A DNA stretch of 64,000 nucleotides from Tenuifilum sp040752515 (GTDB lineage: Bacteria > Bacteroidota > Bacteroidia > Bacteroidales > Tenuifilaceae): NCBI GenBank assembly GCA_040752515.1, contig JBFMGQ010000013.1, positions 1-64,000 of the forward strand, read 5' to 3'. Below the pieces are notes generated by a model. It did not search any database. It saw nothing but the letters and a program-made list of their open reading frames with translations, and was not told where the DNA came from. The position numbers were made by a program, and so were the translations under genes. Positions within the stretch are counted from its first letter, which is position 1, and every line of letters starts with the position of its first letter. Positions 27,201-34,850 of this stretch are shown here, piece by piece.

Positions 27201-27497
27201 CTTACTCAGGAGTTCTACATCTATACTGGCGGTAAACGTAATGTCCTTCAGTTTACCATGAATATTATCAATGTTACCAATCTGATTAACAGCGATTGGG
27301 GTGTAGGTTGGGTAATAAACAATAATAGACCTATACGCGTGGTTAGTGGCTCTGCAAATCCTGCAACCTATCGTTTAAACACTCTTGGTGTAAAGACAGA
27401 TGGTACTATTGTTAAGATAACCGACACATTTAGCCATTCTGCTTCCATTACTGATGTATGGTCTGCTCAATTTGGCATCCGCTACATCTTTAATTAA
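24222..27497 (+). CDS. Oar-like TonB-dependent outer-membrane receptor
   Basis: A 1091-residue protein. Signal peptide about 1-24; a carboxypeptidase-regulatory-like beta-sandwich about 27-112 (MSGKVTDQNGGTLPGATV); a plug domain about 115-235 (TSITREYIAALPTISRSI, NITIDGSIFNNSFG, GAGVNAVTKSGTNDFSGS); then a large beta-barrel ending in QFGIRYIFN. The plug resembles Oar of Myxococcus rather than SusC, and no SusD-like lipoprotein gene follows. Oar-type receptors are linked to export or uptake of large molecules; the substrate here is unknown. It is a single gene bounded by a strong terminator. Confidence 0.9.
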   Translation: MFKQLRNLLLTISMVLTALMASGQGVTTANMSGKVTDQNGGTLPGATVVAVHVPSGTTYGTTTGTNGVYFMPSMRVGGPYKVTISFVGYKDVVYDDVYLNLGTTYNLDAQLSESQVEIQEVVVTGVRSNVFSSDRTGAATSITREYIAALPTISRSINDFTKLTPQASGRSFVGQDARLNNITIDGSIFNNSFGLADQPGGRTGTAPISLDAIEEIQVSIAPFDVRQAGFVGAGVNAVTKSGTNDFSGSAFYTVRNQSWIGDKAQGVDVTSQDFNIAQYGFRLGGPIIKNKLFFFVNGEFETDSRPATSYRANLGGETVGGNITRVLKSDLDNLSTFLKDNFNYQTGPYQGYNNEMTGNKFLVKLDYNINNNNKFSIRYNWLDSKTDVLCSNSSSLGFGNRRTNTQALNYQNSNYIQKEIIHSVIGELNSTFGRFSNNLIFGYTYQNEDRGSRGDFFPLVEIQNASTTYITFGFEPFTPNNQLSYKTYQLQNNLTYFAGNHTLTAGFNIERFSFRNVFFPGSQSVYVYNSLADWYTDANGYLADPNRTVSPVSLRRFQLRYSALPGGAEPVQPTRVTYAGAYIQDQFTPLKGLKITAGIRVDVPIFDNTGFKNETVAGQTFIDRKGQPYKINTEKLPDPKLLYSPRLGFNYDVTGDRKIQLRGGTGLFTGRPAFVWISNQIGNNGVLTGFIQADNTTAYPFNPDPKHYIPSTPTLPSSYELAITDPDFKFPQTWRTNLAADIKLPFGFLSTLEFIYNQEVNGIGYFNANLPISNNVVYRPGGVIERPRYTATRINNNVVNAITLDNSNNGYGYSLAASIEKPFANGFFVKAAYNFGVSKNTVDPGSIAAGSYNNNLIYWDPNNAPLAFSSNDQRHRFIFAASYKLEYKKFGSTQIGFFLEGRNQGRTSYLYSNDLNGDGNTNDLLYIHKDASEMNFVSYDPDGTGPAPTYTAAEQVADWEAYIKQDKYLSANRGNFAERNGVVFPWIWSADLNLTQEFYIYTGGKRNVLQFTMNIINVTNLINSDWGVGWVINNNRPIRVVSGSANPATYRLNTLGVKTDGTIVKITDTFSHSASITDVWSAQFGIRYIFN

Positions 27498-27525
27498 GAT
27501 AAAAACAAGAAACATAATCCGATTC

Positions 27526-27556
27526 GAGGGCGAAGGTAACTTCGCCCTCTTTTTGT
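27526..27556 (+). terminator. Rho-independent terminator after the TonB receptor gene
   Basis: A 10-bp stem GAGGGCGAAG/CTTCGCCCTC with a GTAA loop and five T. Confidence 0.92.
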
Positions 27557-27812
27557 TCTTCCAAATTAGCTGGGCATTAAGCTTAATCCATTGAATCTCA
27601 GGAATCCTACTAATTTCAAGTAATTCAATATTTTATCCTGTTAATAACTATAACCCGTTGTTAATATTTACAACCATTTTTTTTTGGTTTGGGTAGACGC
27701 CTTTCAATAAATTCGTAATTACATTTTCAAAAACAAAAAAATGTTTAACCAGCTCACAGCCAGAACTGTGACGAGGGATTGTTGTCAGTAAAGTAGAAAA
27801 ACATATAAATAT
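27557..27812 (+). other. Leader region of the ribonucleotide reductase gene
   Basis: About 250 bases without a gene. It is AT-rich apart from a short inverted repeat (ACAG...CTGT near 27755-27770). Because nrdJ needs adenosylcobalamin, a cobalamin riboswitch was looked for, but its conserved boxes were not seen. No clear promoter was found. Confidence 0.4.
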
Positions 27813-30377
27813 ATGAGTAAAGAAATTACCCTGATGGAACAGCAAGCACAGCAAAAGGTAAAGTCGTACACCTTTGAGGAGGCCTATGAGGCTAGCATAA
27901 AGTACTTCAAAGGCGATGAGATGGCCGCTAAGGTTTGGGTGAGTAAGTACGCCCTGAAGGATTCATTTGGTACAATTTACGAGCAAACCCCCGATGATAT
28001 GCATTGGCGGTTAGCCCGTGAAATTGCCCGAATTGAGCGAAAGTACCCCAACCCCATGAGCGAGGAGGAGGTTTACCTATTGCTTAAGGATTTCCGTTAC
28101 ATCGTTCCCCAGGGCGGGCCTATGACCGGTATTGGTAACAAGTTTCAAATAGCTTCGCTTTCGAACTGTTTTGTTATTGGAAATAACAATGCCGATTCCT
28201 ATGGCGGTATCATGAAAGTTGACGAGGAGCAGGTTCAGCTCATGAAGCGCCGTGGCGGGGTAGGGCACGACCTTTCACATATACGACCTAAGGGAAGCCC
28301 GGTTCTTAATAGCGCGCTTACCTCAACCGGTGTGGTTCCCTTTATGGAACGCTACTCCAATTCAACCCGTGAGGTAGCTCAGGATGGTCGCCGTGGTGCC
28401 CTTATGCTTTCAATATCCATCAAGCATCCGGATGCCGAAAAGTTCATTGATGCCAAAATGGAACAGGGAAAGATTACCGGTGCCAACGTTTCGGTGAAGA
28501 TTGACGATGAATTTATGCGTGCTGCCATTGAGGGGAAGCCCTACGTTCAGCAGTACCCAATCGATTCACCAAACCCAAAGTTCCGTCAGGAAATCATTGC
28601 TGCCGAGCTGTGGAAAAAGATTGTTCATAATGCATGGAAATCGGCTGAGCCAGGTATCCTATTCTGGGATACTATTATCAGGGAATCAGTGCCCGATTGT
28701 TACGCCGATTTGGGCTACAAGACCGTATCGACCAACCCATGCGGCGAAATACCCTTATGCCCTTACGATAGCTGCCGTTTACTTGCGTTAAACCTTTACA
28801 GCTACGTTGAAAACCCATTCACACCCCAGGCCACATTTAACTTTGAACTTTTCAAAAAACATGTGCATGCCGCACAGCGAATGATGGACGATATTATCGA
28901 CCTTGAACTGGAAAAGATTGATGCTATCCTCGAAAAGATTGCCAACGATCCCGAGGATGAAGAGATTAAGGCTGTAGAACGGAATCTGTGGTTAAAAATC
29001 CGCAGGAAGACCATAGAGGGACGTCGAACCGGTATTGGTATTACCGCCGAAGGCGATATGCTTGCTGCCCTCAACTTGCGCTACGGTTCCGATAATGCCA
29101 TTGATTTTGCTGTTGAGGTACACAAGACCCTTGCCCTGGAAGCCTACCGGTCATCGGTATATACTGCCAAGGAGCGTGGAGCATTCCCCATTTACAATGC
29201 TCAGCGCGAGAAGGATAACCCTTTCATAAACCGTATTAAGGCCGAGGATGAAGAACTTTACAAGGAAATGACTACTTACGGACGTAGGAATATTGCTTTG
29301 CTGACCATCGCCCCTACGGGTACAACAAGCCTTATGACCCAAACCACCTCGGGGATTGAGCCGGTATTCATGCCATACTACAAGCGTCGTAGAAAGGTTA
29401 ACCCCAACGACAAGAATGTTAAGGTATCGTTTGTTGATAAGGTTGGCGACTCGTGGGAGGAATTTAACGTGTTTCACCACAAATTCTTGGTTTGGATGGA
29501 GGTGAATGGTTACAACCCCGATGAGGTTAAGAATTATAACGATGAACAGATTAGTGAGTTAGTTAAAAAATCGCCTTACTTTGGTGCCACATCAAACGAT
29601 GTTGACTGGCTTAGCAAGGTTCGCATGCAGGGTATGATTCAGAAATGGGTTGACCACTCCATTAGCGTAACTGTAAATCTACCCGAGGACATTACCGAGG
29701 AGATGGTAGCCAAGGTTTACCAAACTGCATGGGAAAGTGGGTGTAAGGGCTGCACGGTTTACCGCGAAGGTTCACGTGAGGGCGTTTTGGTTACCAATAA
29801 AAAGGAAAAGGAACAGCAGGCATCTTCAGTATTTCCAAGTAAACGTCCACCAGTTTTGGAGTGCGATGTTATCAGGTTTAAAAATAGCCATGAGGATTGG
29901 GTTGCTTTTGTAGGATTGTACGATGGCCGTCCATACGAAATCTTTACCGGCCGTACCGAAGACGATGTTTTACCCATTCCTAAAACTGTTACCAAGGGTA
30001 GAATCATCAAGATTAAAGATGAAAACGGCAGTCGCTACGACTTTCAGTATGTCGATAAATATGGATATACCAACACCATGGGAGGCCTCTCGCACATGTT
30101 CAACAAGGAGTACTGGAATTATGCCAAGCTCATTTCGGGTGTTCTCCGCAACGGCATGCCCATTCCCGATGTGGTAAATCTGGTTTCCTCGTTAAGGCTC
30201 GATAATGAGAGCATAAACTCTTGGATTGCCGGTGTTGAACGTGCATTACGCCGCTATATTCCCGATGGAACCAAGGCTAAACCCGGTAAGAAATGTCCAG
30301 AGTGCGGGGCCGAATCGTTGGTTTACCAGGAAGGCTGCTTAAAGTGTCAAAACTGTGGTCACTCAAAGTGTGGATAG
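27813..30377 (+). CDS. nrdJ: Adenosylcobalamin-dependent (class II) ribonucleotide reductase
   Basis: An 854-residue enzyme that makes deoxyribonucleotides using B12 rather than oxygen, so it works with or without air. Seen: the N-terminal substrate region SLSNCFVIGNNNADSYGGIM, RRGGVGHDLSHIRPKGSPV, the active-site loop STNPCGEIPLCPYDSCRLL, the dinucleotide-type loop TIAPTGTTSLM, and a C-terminal extension with cysteine pairs (KCPECGAESL and CLKCQNCGHSKCG). These could bind zinc and include the redox-relay cysteines. Length fits the long NrdJ form. No B12 synthesis or transport genes are in the window. Confidence 0.95.
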   Translation: MSKEITLMEQQAQQKVKSYTFEEAYEASIKYFKGDEMAAKVWVSKYALKDSFGTIYEQTPDDMHWRLAREIARIERKYPNPMSEEEVYLLLKDFRYIVPQGGPMTGIGNKFQIASLSNCFVIGNNNADSYGGIMKVDEEQVQLMKRRGGVGHDLSHIRPKGSPVLNSALTSTGVVPFMERYSNSTREVAQDGRRGALMLSISIKHPDAEKFIDAKMEQGKITGANVSVKIDDEFMRAAIEGKPYVQQYPIDSPNPKFRQEIIAAELWKKIVHNAWKSAEPGILFWDTIIRESVPDCYADLGYKTVSTNPCGEIPLCPYDSCRLLALNLYSYVENPFTPQATFNFELFKKHVHAAQRMMDDIIDLELEKIDAILEKIANDPEDEEIKAVERNLWLKIRRKTIEGRRTGIGITAEGDMLAALNLRYGSDNAIDFAVEVHKTLALEAYRSSVYTAKERGAFPIYNAQREKDNPFINRIKAEDEELYKEMTTYGRRNIALLTIAPTGTTSLMTQTTSGIEPVFMPYYKRRRKVNPNDKNVKVSFVDKVGDSWEEFNVFHHKFLVWMEVNGYNPDEVKNYNDEQISELVKKSPYFGATSNDVDWLSKVRMQGMIQKWVDHSISVTVNLPEDITEEMVAKVYQTAWESGCKGCTVYREGSREGVLVTNKKEKEQQASSVFPSKRPPVLECDVIRFKNSHEDWVAFVGLYDGRPYEIFTGRTEDDVLPIPKTVTKGRIIKIKDENGSRYDFQYVDKYGYTNTMGGLSHMFNKEYWNYAKLISGVLRNGMPIPDVVNLVSSLRLDNESINSWIAGVERALRRYIPDGTKAKPGKKCPECGAESLVYQEGCLKCQNCGHSKCG

Positions 30378-30466
30378 TATTCAGCCCAAGTACCATGAAT
30401 TAACAAATTCATTCAGGCAATTAAAAATGGAAATGCGGAAGCATTTGAAATCTGTATAAATTTTAA

Positions 30467-30494
30467 AAACTGCCTTAAACGGGCGGTTTTTTTG
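30467..30494 (+). terminator. Rho-independent terminator after nrdJ
   Basis: An 8-bp stem AAACTGCC/GGCGGTTT, with one G-T pair, followed by T. Confidence 0.75.
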
Positions 30495-30525
30495 TATAGC
30501 GTGAAGCTGATCTGTAAAAATCTGG

Positions 30526-31038
30526 TTAATGCTCCTGTTCGTTTACATAGTCGATAAACTCATAGGCATTCCCAATCCAATCCAGATATCTAAAAAAGTC
30601 GGAAGCCAAAATAACCAGCGATGCGGTGTTCAGGTTTGGATGAAAGCTAAGCCGTTTGGCATTTTTGAGCTCGCTGTCGATAAAAAGGTGGACATGATGG
30701 GTGGTGTCGTGTAATAACCCAAAGGGTGATACCGATCCCGGCGTAAGCCCCAGATATCGCTTCATTCGTTCAGGCGAGGCAAAGGTTAGCTTACCCTGCT
30801 TTAGAAGTTTTTCGAGCTGATGAATGTTCAGCATTTTACGGTATTCCAGTATTACCAGGTAATGCCTGTTGCCCTTGTGATTCCGGAAAAAGAGATTTTT
30901 ACAATGCGATGAGTCAATCCCTGCCCAGTATTTTGAAGCAATTTCCACAGTTGGGGCTTCGGGATGCTCGTGGTACTCAAAGGGAATATTAAGTTTACCT
31001 AAAGTTTCATAAACCAAGGGGTCGCCACGATATTCCAT
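30526..31038 (-). CDS. ProX/YbaK-type aminoacyl-tRNA deacylase
   Basis: A 170-residue cytoplasmic protein of the YbaK/ProX editing family, which removes wrongly attached amino acids from tRNA (alanine from tRNA-Pro in ProX). Motifs: HEHPEAPTVE, CKNLFFRNHKGNRHYLVIL with the conserved lysine region, LGLTPGSVSPFGLL, and HPNLNTASLVI. Length is as expected for a stand-alone deacylase. The ATG at 31038 is used; a longer frame would overlap the upstream gene. Four bases separate it from that gene, so the two are probably co-transcribed. Exact substrate specificity is inferred from the family. Confidence 0.88.
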   Translation of the reverse strand: MEYRGDPLVYETLGKLNIPFEYHEHPEAPTVEIASKYWAGIDSSHCKNLFFRNHKGNRHYLVILEYRKMLNIHQLEKLLKQGKLTFASPERMKRYLGLTPGSVSPFGLLHDTTHHVHLFIDSELKNAKRLSFHPNLNTASLVILASDFFRYLDWIGNAYEFIDYVNEQEH

Positions 31039-31042
31039 GTTG

Positions 31043-31549
31043 CTATAAAACCAGGTTTTTGAAGTTTTGGTTAACTTGTTCGCAGTTGAACTCATTGGGA
31101 TTGTAGTTCTCACCCAGCCAGTCGGCAATTAGGGGGTATTGCCTATTGCCTTGGTTATGCTTTACCAGTAGCTCTAAAACCTCACAGTAGTTAATTATTC
31201 CGCCTGAATCCTCAGGGGGCGATTTGCCTTGCCCTTCAAGGCAAACTGGTTTTTTACCTTGTGTTCCGGTGTTTTGGGAAACTAGGGTTATATCAATCGT
31301 CCAAAAATCGGCAAGGTCGTACACATAAATTATTCGGGTTTCTGAAGTAAGAGCATTGCCAAGTGTAATATCTTCCTCATTTCTTACAATATTTTTATCG
31401 ATCTTGTAAAAATGCGAATGAACATTACTCCAGTCAAATGAGGCTTGAATTACTTCGTGAAACAGCTGTAGGTTGATGTTTTCATCGACTCGAATAATTC
31501 GGAATATCTCGGGCTTTGAGTTTACTATGCTTAACTTTACGTCAATCAT
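31043..31549 (-). CDS. Plasmid pRiA4b ORF-3-like protein
   Basis: A 168-residue protein of the pRiA4b ORF-3/IS1096-passenger family: LKIS-type start (VKLSIVNSKPEIFRIIRVDE), LFHEVIQASFDWSNVHSHF, and acidic/aromatic loops with YVYDLADFWTIDITL and a C-terminal CEVLELLVKHNQG. A hallmark is the cysteine-containing middle segment followed by EDSGGI. The family is widespread in chromosomes and is not a mark of a plasmid by itself; its function is unknown. It sits just upstream of the ProX-like gene. No transposase is nearby. Confidence 0.75.
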   Translation of the reverse strand: MIDVKLSIVNSKPEIFRIIRVDENINLQLFHEVIQASFDWSNVHSHFYKIDKNIVRNEEDITLGNALTSETRIIYVYDLADFWTIDITLVSQNTGTQGKKPVCLEGQGKSPPEDSGGIINYCEVLELLVKHNQGNRQYPLIADWLGENYNPNEFNCEQVNQNFKNLVL

Positions 31550-31612
31550 TTTGAGGAGTTTGGCTTATTGTCACCAAATATAAACATTTTTTGCAAGCGC
31601 AAGGACTACTAT

Positions 31613-31654
31613 TAAACCTAAATTCGTCAATTTAATTTTTCAATTGGTGAATTT
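31613..31654. repeat. Partial copy of the dispersed hairpin element (hairpin A only)
   Basis: An inverted repeat AATTCGTCAATT...AATTGGTGAATT flanked by TTAAACCTA. It matches hairpin A with its flank in copies 1 and 2 of the dispersed element. The rest of the element is absent. It lies between galK and the pRiA4b ORF-3-like gene. Confidence 0.55.
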
Positions 31655-31664
31655 GCAATAAAGC

Positions 31665-31696
31665 AAAAAGGCTATCCTTTATGGGGATAGCCTTTA
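31665..31696 (-). terminator. Rho-independent terminator after galK
   Basis: On the minus strand, AAAGGCTATCC/GGATAGCCTTT with a short loop is followed by T. Confidence 0.88.
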
Positions 31697-31717
31697 CAAG
31701 AAAAGAAAACCTAACCC

Positions 31718-32872
31718 TTAGTAAACTAAATGCTCTGCTCCATTGCCAATGACACAGGCGATGATTTGGGGCTGTTGCCCATCGGGTGTTTTGTAGTTAT
31801 TGGTAATGATTTGGCTAAACTCGTCGATATGAGAGTTCTCTACCAAATTAATGGTGCAACCGCCAAAACCCCCGCCCATCATTCGTGAGCCAACCACATA
31901 ATCGAGTTTTTCAGTTAACTCAACGAGCTTGTCAAGCTCTGGACAGCTAACCTCATACTTCTCACGGAGCCCGTAATGCGATTGGTACATCAACTTCCCG
32001 AACGATTCAAAGTCCTTTTGGGTTAGTGCTCTACCAGCATTAACCACGCGCTGATTTTCCTCAACCACATACAAACACCGTTCCCACACCTTACTGCTAA
32101 ACTCTCCTTTATGGTTGTTTAAGTCATCGATTGTTACATCGCGTAGCGATTGTATTGAAGGTTTGTACTTTTTAAGGATATCGACTCCGGTTTGGCACTC
32201 CTGCCTGCGTTTATTGTACTCCGACGATGCCAAAGAATGTTTAACACCCGTATTCACAAGAATAATGGAATGGTTATCCATATTAAGCTCAAAGGGTTCA
32301 AACTCAAGGCTGCGGCAGTCGAGCTGAAGTACATGGTTTTCTCTGCCATGCAGTGAAGCAAACTGATCCATAATGCCACATTTTACCCCAGCATACTGGT
32401 GTTCAGCCTGTTGGGCAATTTGGGCAAGTTGCATACGCGAATAGCCAAATCCAAACATATGGTTAAGCGCAAAAGCGAGCCCACTCTCAATGGCTGCCGA
32501 TGATGACATTCCTGCGCCAATAGGAACATCGCCACCAAACACACAGTCAAAACCCTCTACCTCTTTCCCGTCGGCAACCATCTGGGCAATAACTCCCAAA
32601 AGATAGTTAGCCCAGTGCGTGTTTGTGGGGTTAATTTTATATGTGGGCGTTGAAAAATCGCGGCTGAAATCGGCGGCATGAAACCGGTACATGCCTGCCC
32701 CATTGGGCTTTATGGCAAAATAGGCATATCGGTTTATGGCCGCTGGCATTACATAGCCATTGTTGTAATCGGTATGCTCACCTATCAGATTTACCCTGCC
32801 GGGTGCTCTAAAAACCAAAGGATTAGAACCAAATCGATCCTTAAAAATGTTAACAATCTTCTCAACCATCAT
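31718..32872 (-). CDS. galK: Galactokinase
   Basis: A 384-residue GHMP-family kinase that phosphorylates alpha-D-galactose at C1, the entry to the Leloir pathway. Motifs: the galactokinase signature GRVNLIGEHTDYNNGYV near residue 24, the ATP-binding PIGAGMSSSAAIESG, and the C-terminal GSRMMGGGFGGCTINLV. Length is normal. Last gene of a four-gene galactoside operon; only one base separates it from the GH97 gene. galT, galE and galM are not in the window. Confidence 0.96.
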   Translation of the reverse strand: MMVEKIVNIFKDRFGSNPLVFRAPGRVNLIGEHTDYNNGYVMPAAINRYAYFAIKPNGAGMYRFHAADFSRDFSTPTYKINPTNTHWANYLLGVIAQMVADGKEVEGFDCVFGGDVPIGAGMSSSAAIESGLAFALNHMFGFGYSRMQLAQIAQQAEHQYAGVKCGIMDQFASLHGRENHVLQLDCRSLEFEPFELNMDNHSIILVNTGVKHSLASSEYNKRRQECQTGVDILKKYKPSIQSLRDVTIDDLNNHKGEFSSKVWERCLYVVEENQRVVNAGRALTQKDFESFGKLMYQSHYGLREKYEVSCPELDKLVELTEKLDYVVGSRMMGGGFGGCTINLVENSHIDEFSQIITNNYKTPDGQQPQIIACVIGNGAEHLVY

Positions 32873-32873
32873 C

Positions 32874-34826
32874 TTACTCCAAAATTATTACCAATCCGCT
32901 ACGGGGTTTTACTTTAAAGCTGTGAATACCGTTTTTATCTGTAACCTTACTGTTTAGTAGTAATTCATCATCGGAGTTGCCTTCCGAAATAACTGTCATT
33001 TTATACTCCCTATCATCAAGGAAATTTAGGTTGATGTTAAAATCATGCTCACTAGTAGCAGTCATGCATCCAATATACCACTTATTGCCATGTTTGCGTG
33101 CAACAGCAATATTTTCGCCTACTTTCCCTTCGAGGGCAATGGTTTTATCCCATGTTACGGGAACATTCGATAAAAAGTTTAGGGCAATATTATCTTTTTC
33201 GTAAAAAGTAGGTGAATCGGCAAGCATTTGTACGCCACCGTGGTAAACCACGTACATAGCCATTTGTTGCGCCCTGGTAGTCATGGAGCATGGGTTTTCC
33301 CATGATTTTTGGAACGTGTCAGGGGTAACATGTCGCATTGAGCCGGGAGTGTAGTCCATAGGGCCAACCACATTCCTAACAAAGGGGATGGTTAGATTAT
33401 GGGTTGGGGTGCATTTGTCGGAGAACTTGTTGTACTCCAGCCCCAATACTCCTTCGATATTTACAATGTTTGGATATGTTCGGGTAATGCCAGTTGGCTT
33501 ATACATGCCGTGAAGGTTGAGCAAGAGTTTGCGTTTGGCGCATTCCTCGGCCAGTTTGTTAACAAAGTCAACTATACGCTGGTCGGCTCGGTCGAAAAAG
33601 TCAACTTTAAGCCCTGAAACTCCCATTTTGCTGAACATGTCCAGATTAGCGGTGAAATCCTTGTCGATGGTATTCCACATAGCCCAGATGAACACCTTAA
33701 TGCCCTTACTTTTTGCGTAGGCAATAACCTCTTCGAGGTTAAGGTTTGGATTTACCCTGTTAAAGTTCCAAAGTTTTGCCCAACCATCGTCGATGTTGAT
33801 GTACTCAATGCCATTCTTGGCTGCAAAATCAATCATGTACTTGTAGGTTTGGGTGTTGATTCCTGGCTTGAAATCTACCCCTTGCAGGTTCCAGTTGTGG
33901 TACCAATCCCAAACCACCTTCCCGGGTTTTACCCAGCTAAAGTCCATTTTGGGTTCATCGGCAAGTAGGTATACCAAGTTGTTTTGCAAAATCGCAGCAT
34001 CGTTTTGGGCAACCATTACAGTTCGCCAAGGGTATGGACGGATACCTTTGCTTTTGGCTATATAGTTTTCCGTTTTCTTAACTACCATCCTCGAAATCTG
34101 TGGCCATTTAACCAGATGAAGCCTACCCGGTAGTTCCTGTTTCTCCTTTTTGGGGTACTGTGGAAAAACTGAAGTCAACGTATTCCCATCGATTTTTTTA
34201 ATGAACATGCCCGGATACTCAAACAGGTTCGATTCGGAGAGCACTACAAGTTGTCCTTTGGGAGTCTTATACATTAGCGGGGTTAAACCTAAAGCCCCAT
34301 TTTCAATTTCCTGCATGGTTTTTGGCAAGTAATTAACTTCGAAAGGGGTTAGGAAACCGCTTACCTGTGGAAAATAAATGGTTACACCATCGGGTAGTTT
34401 GAATTCATTGGCTTCGTTGTAAACAGTAACCTCTTTATCCATTGTGGTTACCACACGCCAAGCAAATCCCTGGTTGTAACAGCGAAACTCGAGCGCCAGC
34501 CCATCGGCGTATTTTAGGGTTAACAGGTTGAAGTTATCCTCAATCTCGGCGGTGGTTCCCCAAAGCAGCTTTACAGTTCGGCTGATACTATCAAGTATAG
34601 CAATATGCTCGCTCAGAAAGTCTTTTTCTGTAAATGCGCTTGTATTCATTGCAATAGCTGAGGGCTCAACTATTACGCTCCCATTGGCCGATAGAGCATA
34701 GGTTAACCTATCCTTTATTTCGATATTAGCCACTAACATGCCATTGGGCGATTTCAAGGTATAGCTTTGCCCAAACATCAGCTTTGCAGCAAACATCAGA
34801 ACAATTAGTATCGATCTTCTTTTCAT
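32874..34826 (-). CDS. GH97 glycoside hydrolase, probably alpha-galactosidase
   Basis: A 650-residue exported enzyme with a signal peptide (about 1-19). The N-terminal beta-sandwich (about 25-270) precedes a TIM barrel with EYINIDDGWAKLW. In GH97, retaining alpha-galactosidases have an Asp nucleophile in a KVDF segment and a downstream Glu acid/base. Here D409 in GLKVDFFDRADQ and E464 in VLGLEYNK fit those positions, whereas inverting SusB-type alpha-glucosidases use other glutamates. Setting next to beta-galactosidase and galactokinase supports galactose release. It is exported, so it acts in the periplasm or on the surface. Starts 24 bases after the beta-galactosidase stop. Confidence 0.88.
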   Translation of the reverse strand: MKRRSILIVLMFAAKLMFGQSYTLKSPNGMLVANIEIKDRLTYALSANGSVIVEPSAIAMNTSAFTEKDFLSEHIAILDSISRTVKLLWGTTAEIEDNFNLLTLKYADGLALEFRCYNQGFAWRVVTTMDKEVTVYNEANEFKLPDGVTIYFPQVSGFLTPFEVNYLPKTMQEIENGALGLTPLMYKTPKGQLVVLSESNLFEYPGMFIKKIDGNTLTSVFPQYPKKEKQELPGRLHLVKWPQISRMVVKKTENYIAKSKGIRPYPWRTVMVAQNDAAILQNNLVYLLADEPKMDFSWVKPGKVVWDWYHNWNLQGVDFKPGINTQTYKYMIDFAAKNGIEYINIDDGWAKLWNFNRVNPNLNLEEVIAYAKSKGIKVFIWAMWNTIDKDFTANLDMFSKMGVSGLKVDFFDRADQRIVDFVNKLAEECAKRKLLLNLHGMYKPTGITRTYPNIVNIEGVLGLEYNKFSDKCTPTHNLTIPFVRNVVGPMDYTPGSMRHVTPDTFQKSWENPCSMTTRAQQMAMYVVYHGGVQMLADSPTFYEKDNIALNFLSNVPVTWDKTIALEGKVGENIAVARKHGNKWYIGCMTATSEHDFNINLNFLDDREYKMTVISEGNSDDELLLNSKVTDKNGIHSFKVKPRSGLVIILE

Positions 34827-34850
34827 TGCGTTGCGGTTTTGTAATTTAAA

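Noticed and set aside
27557..27812. Possible cobalamin riboswitch or NrdR box before nrdJ
   Set aside because: The conserved boxes of the cobalamin riboswitch were not found, and the ACAA...TGTT-like bases are too common in AT-rich DNA to call an NrdR site.
31043..31549. Mobile element suggested by the pRiA4b ORF-3-like protein
   Set aside because: No transposase, inverted ends or target duplication is near; the family is common in chromosomes.
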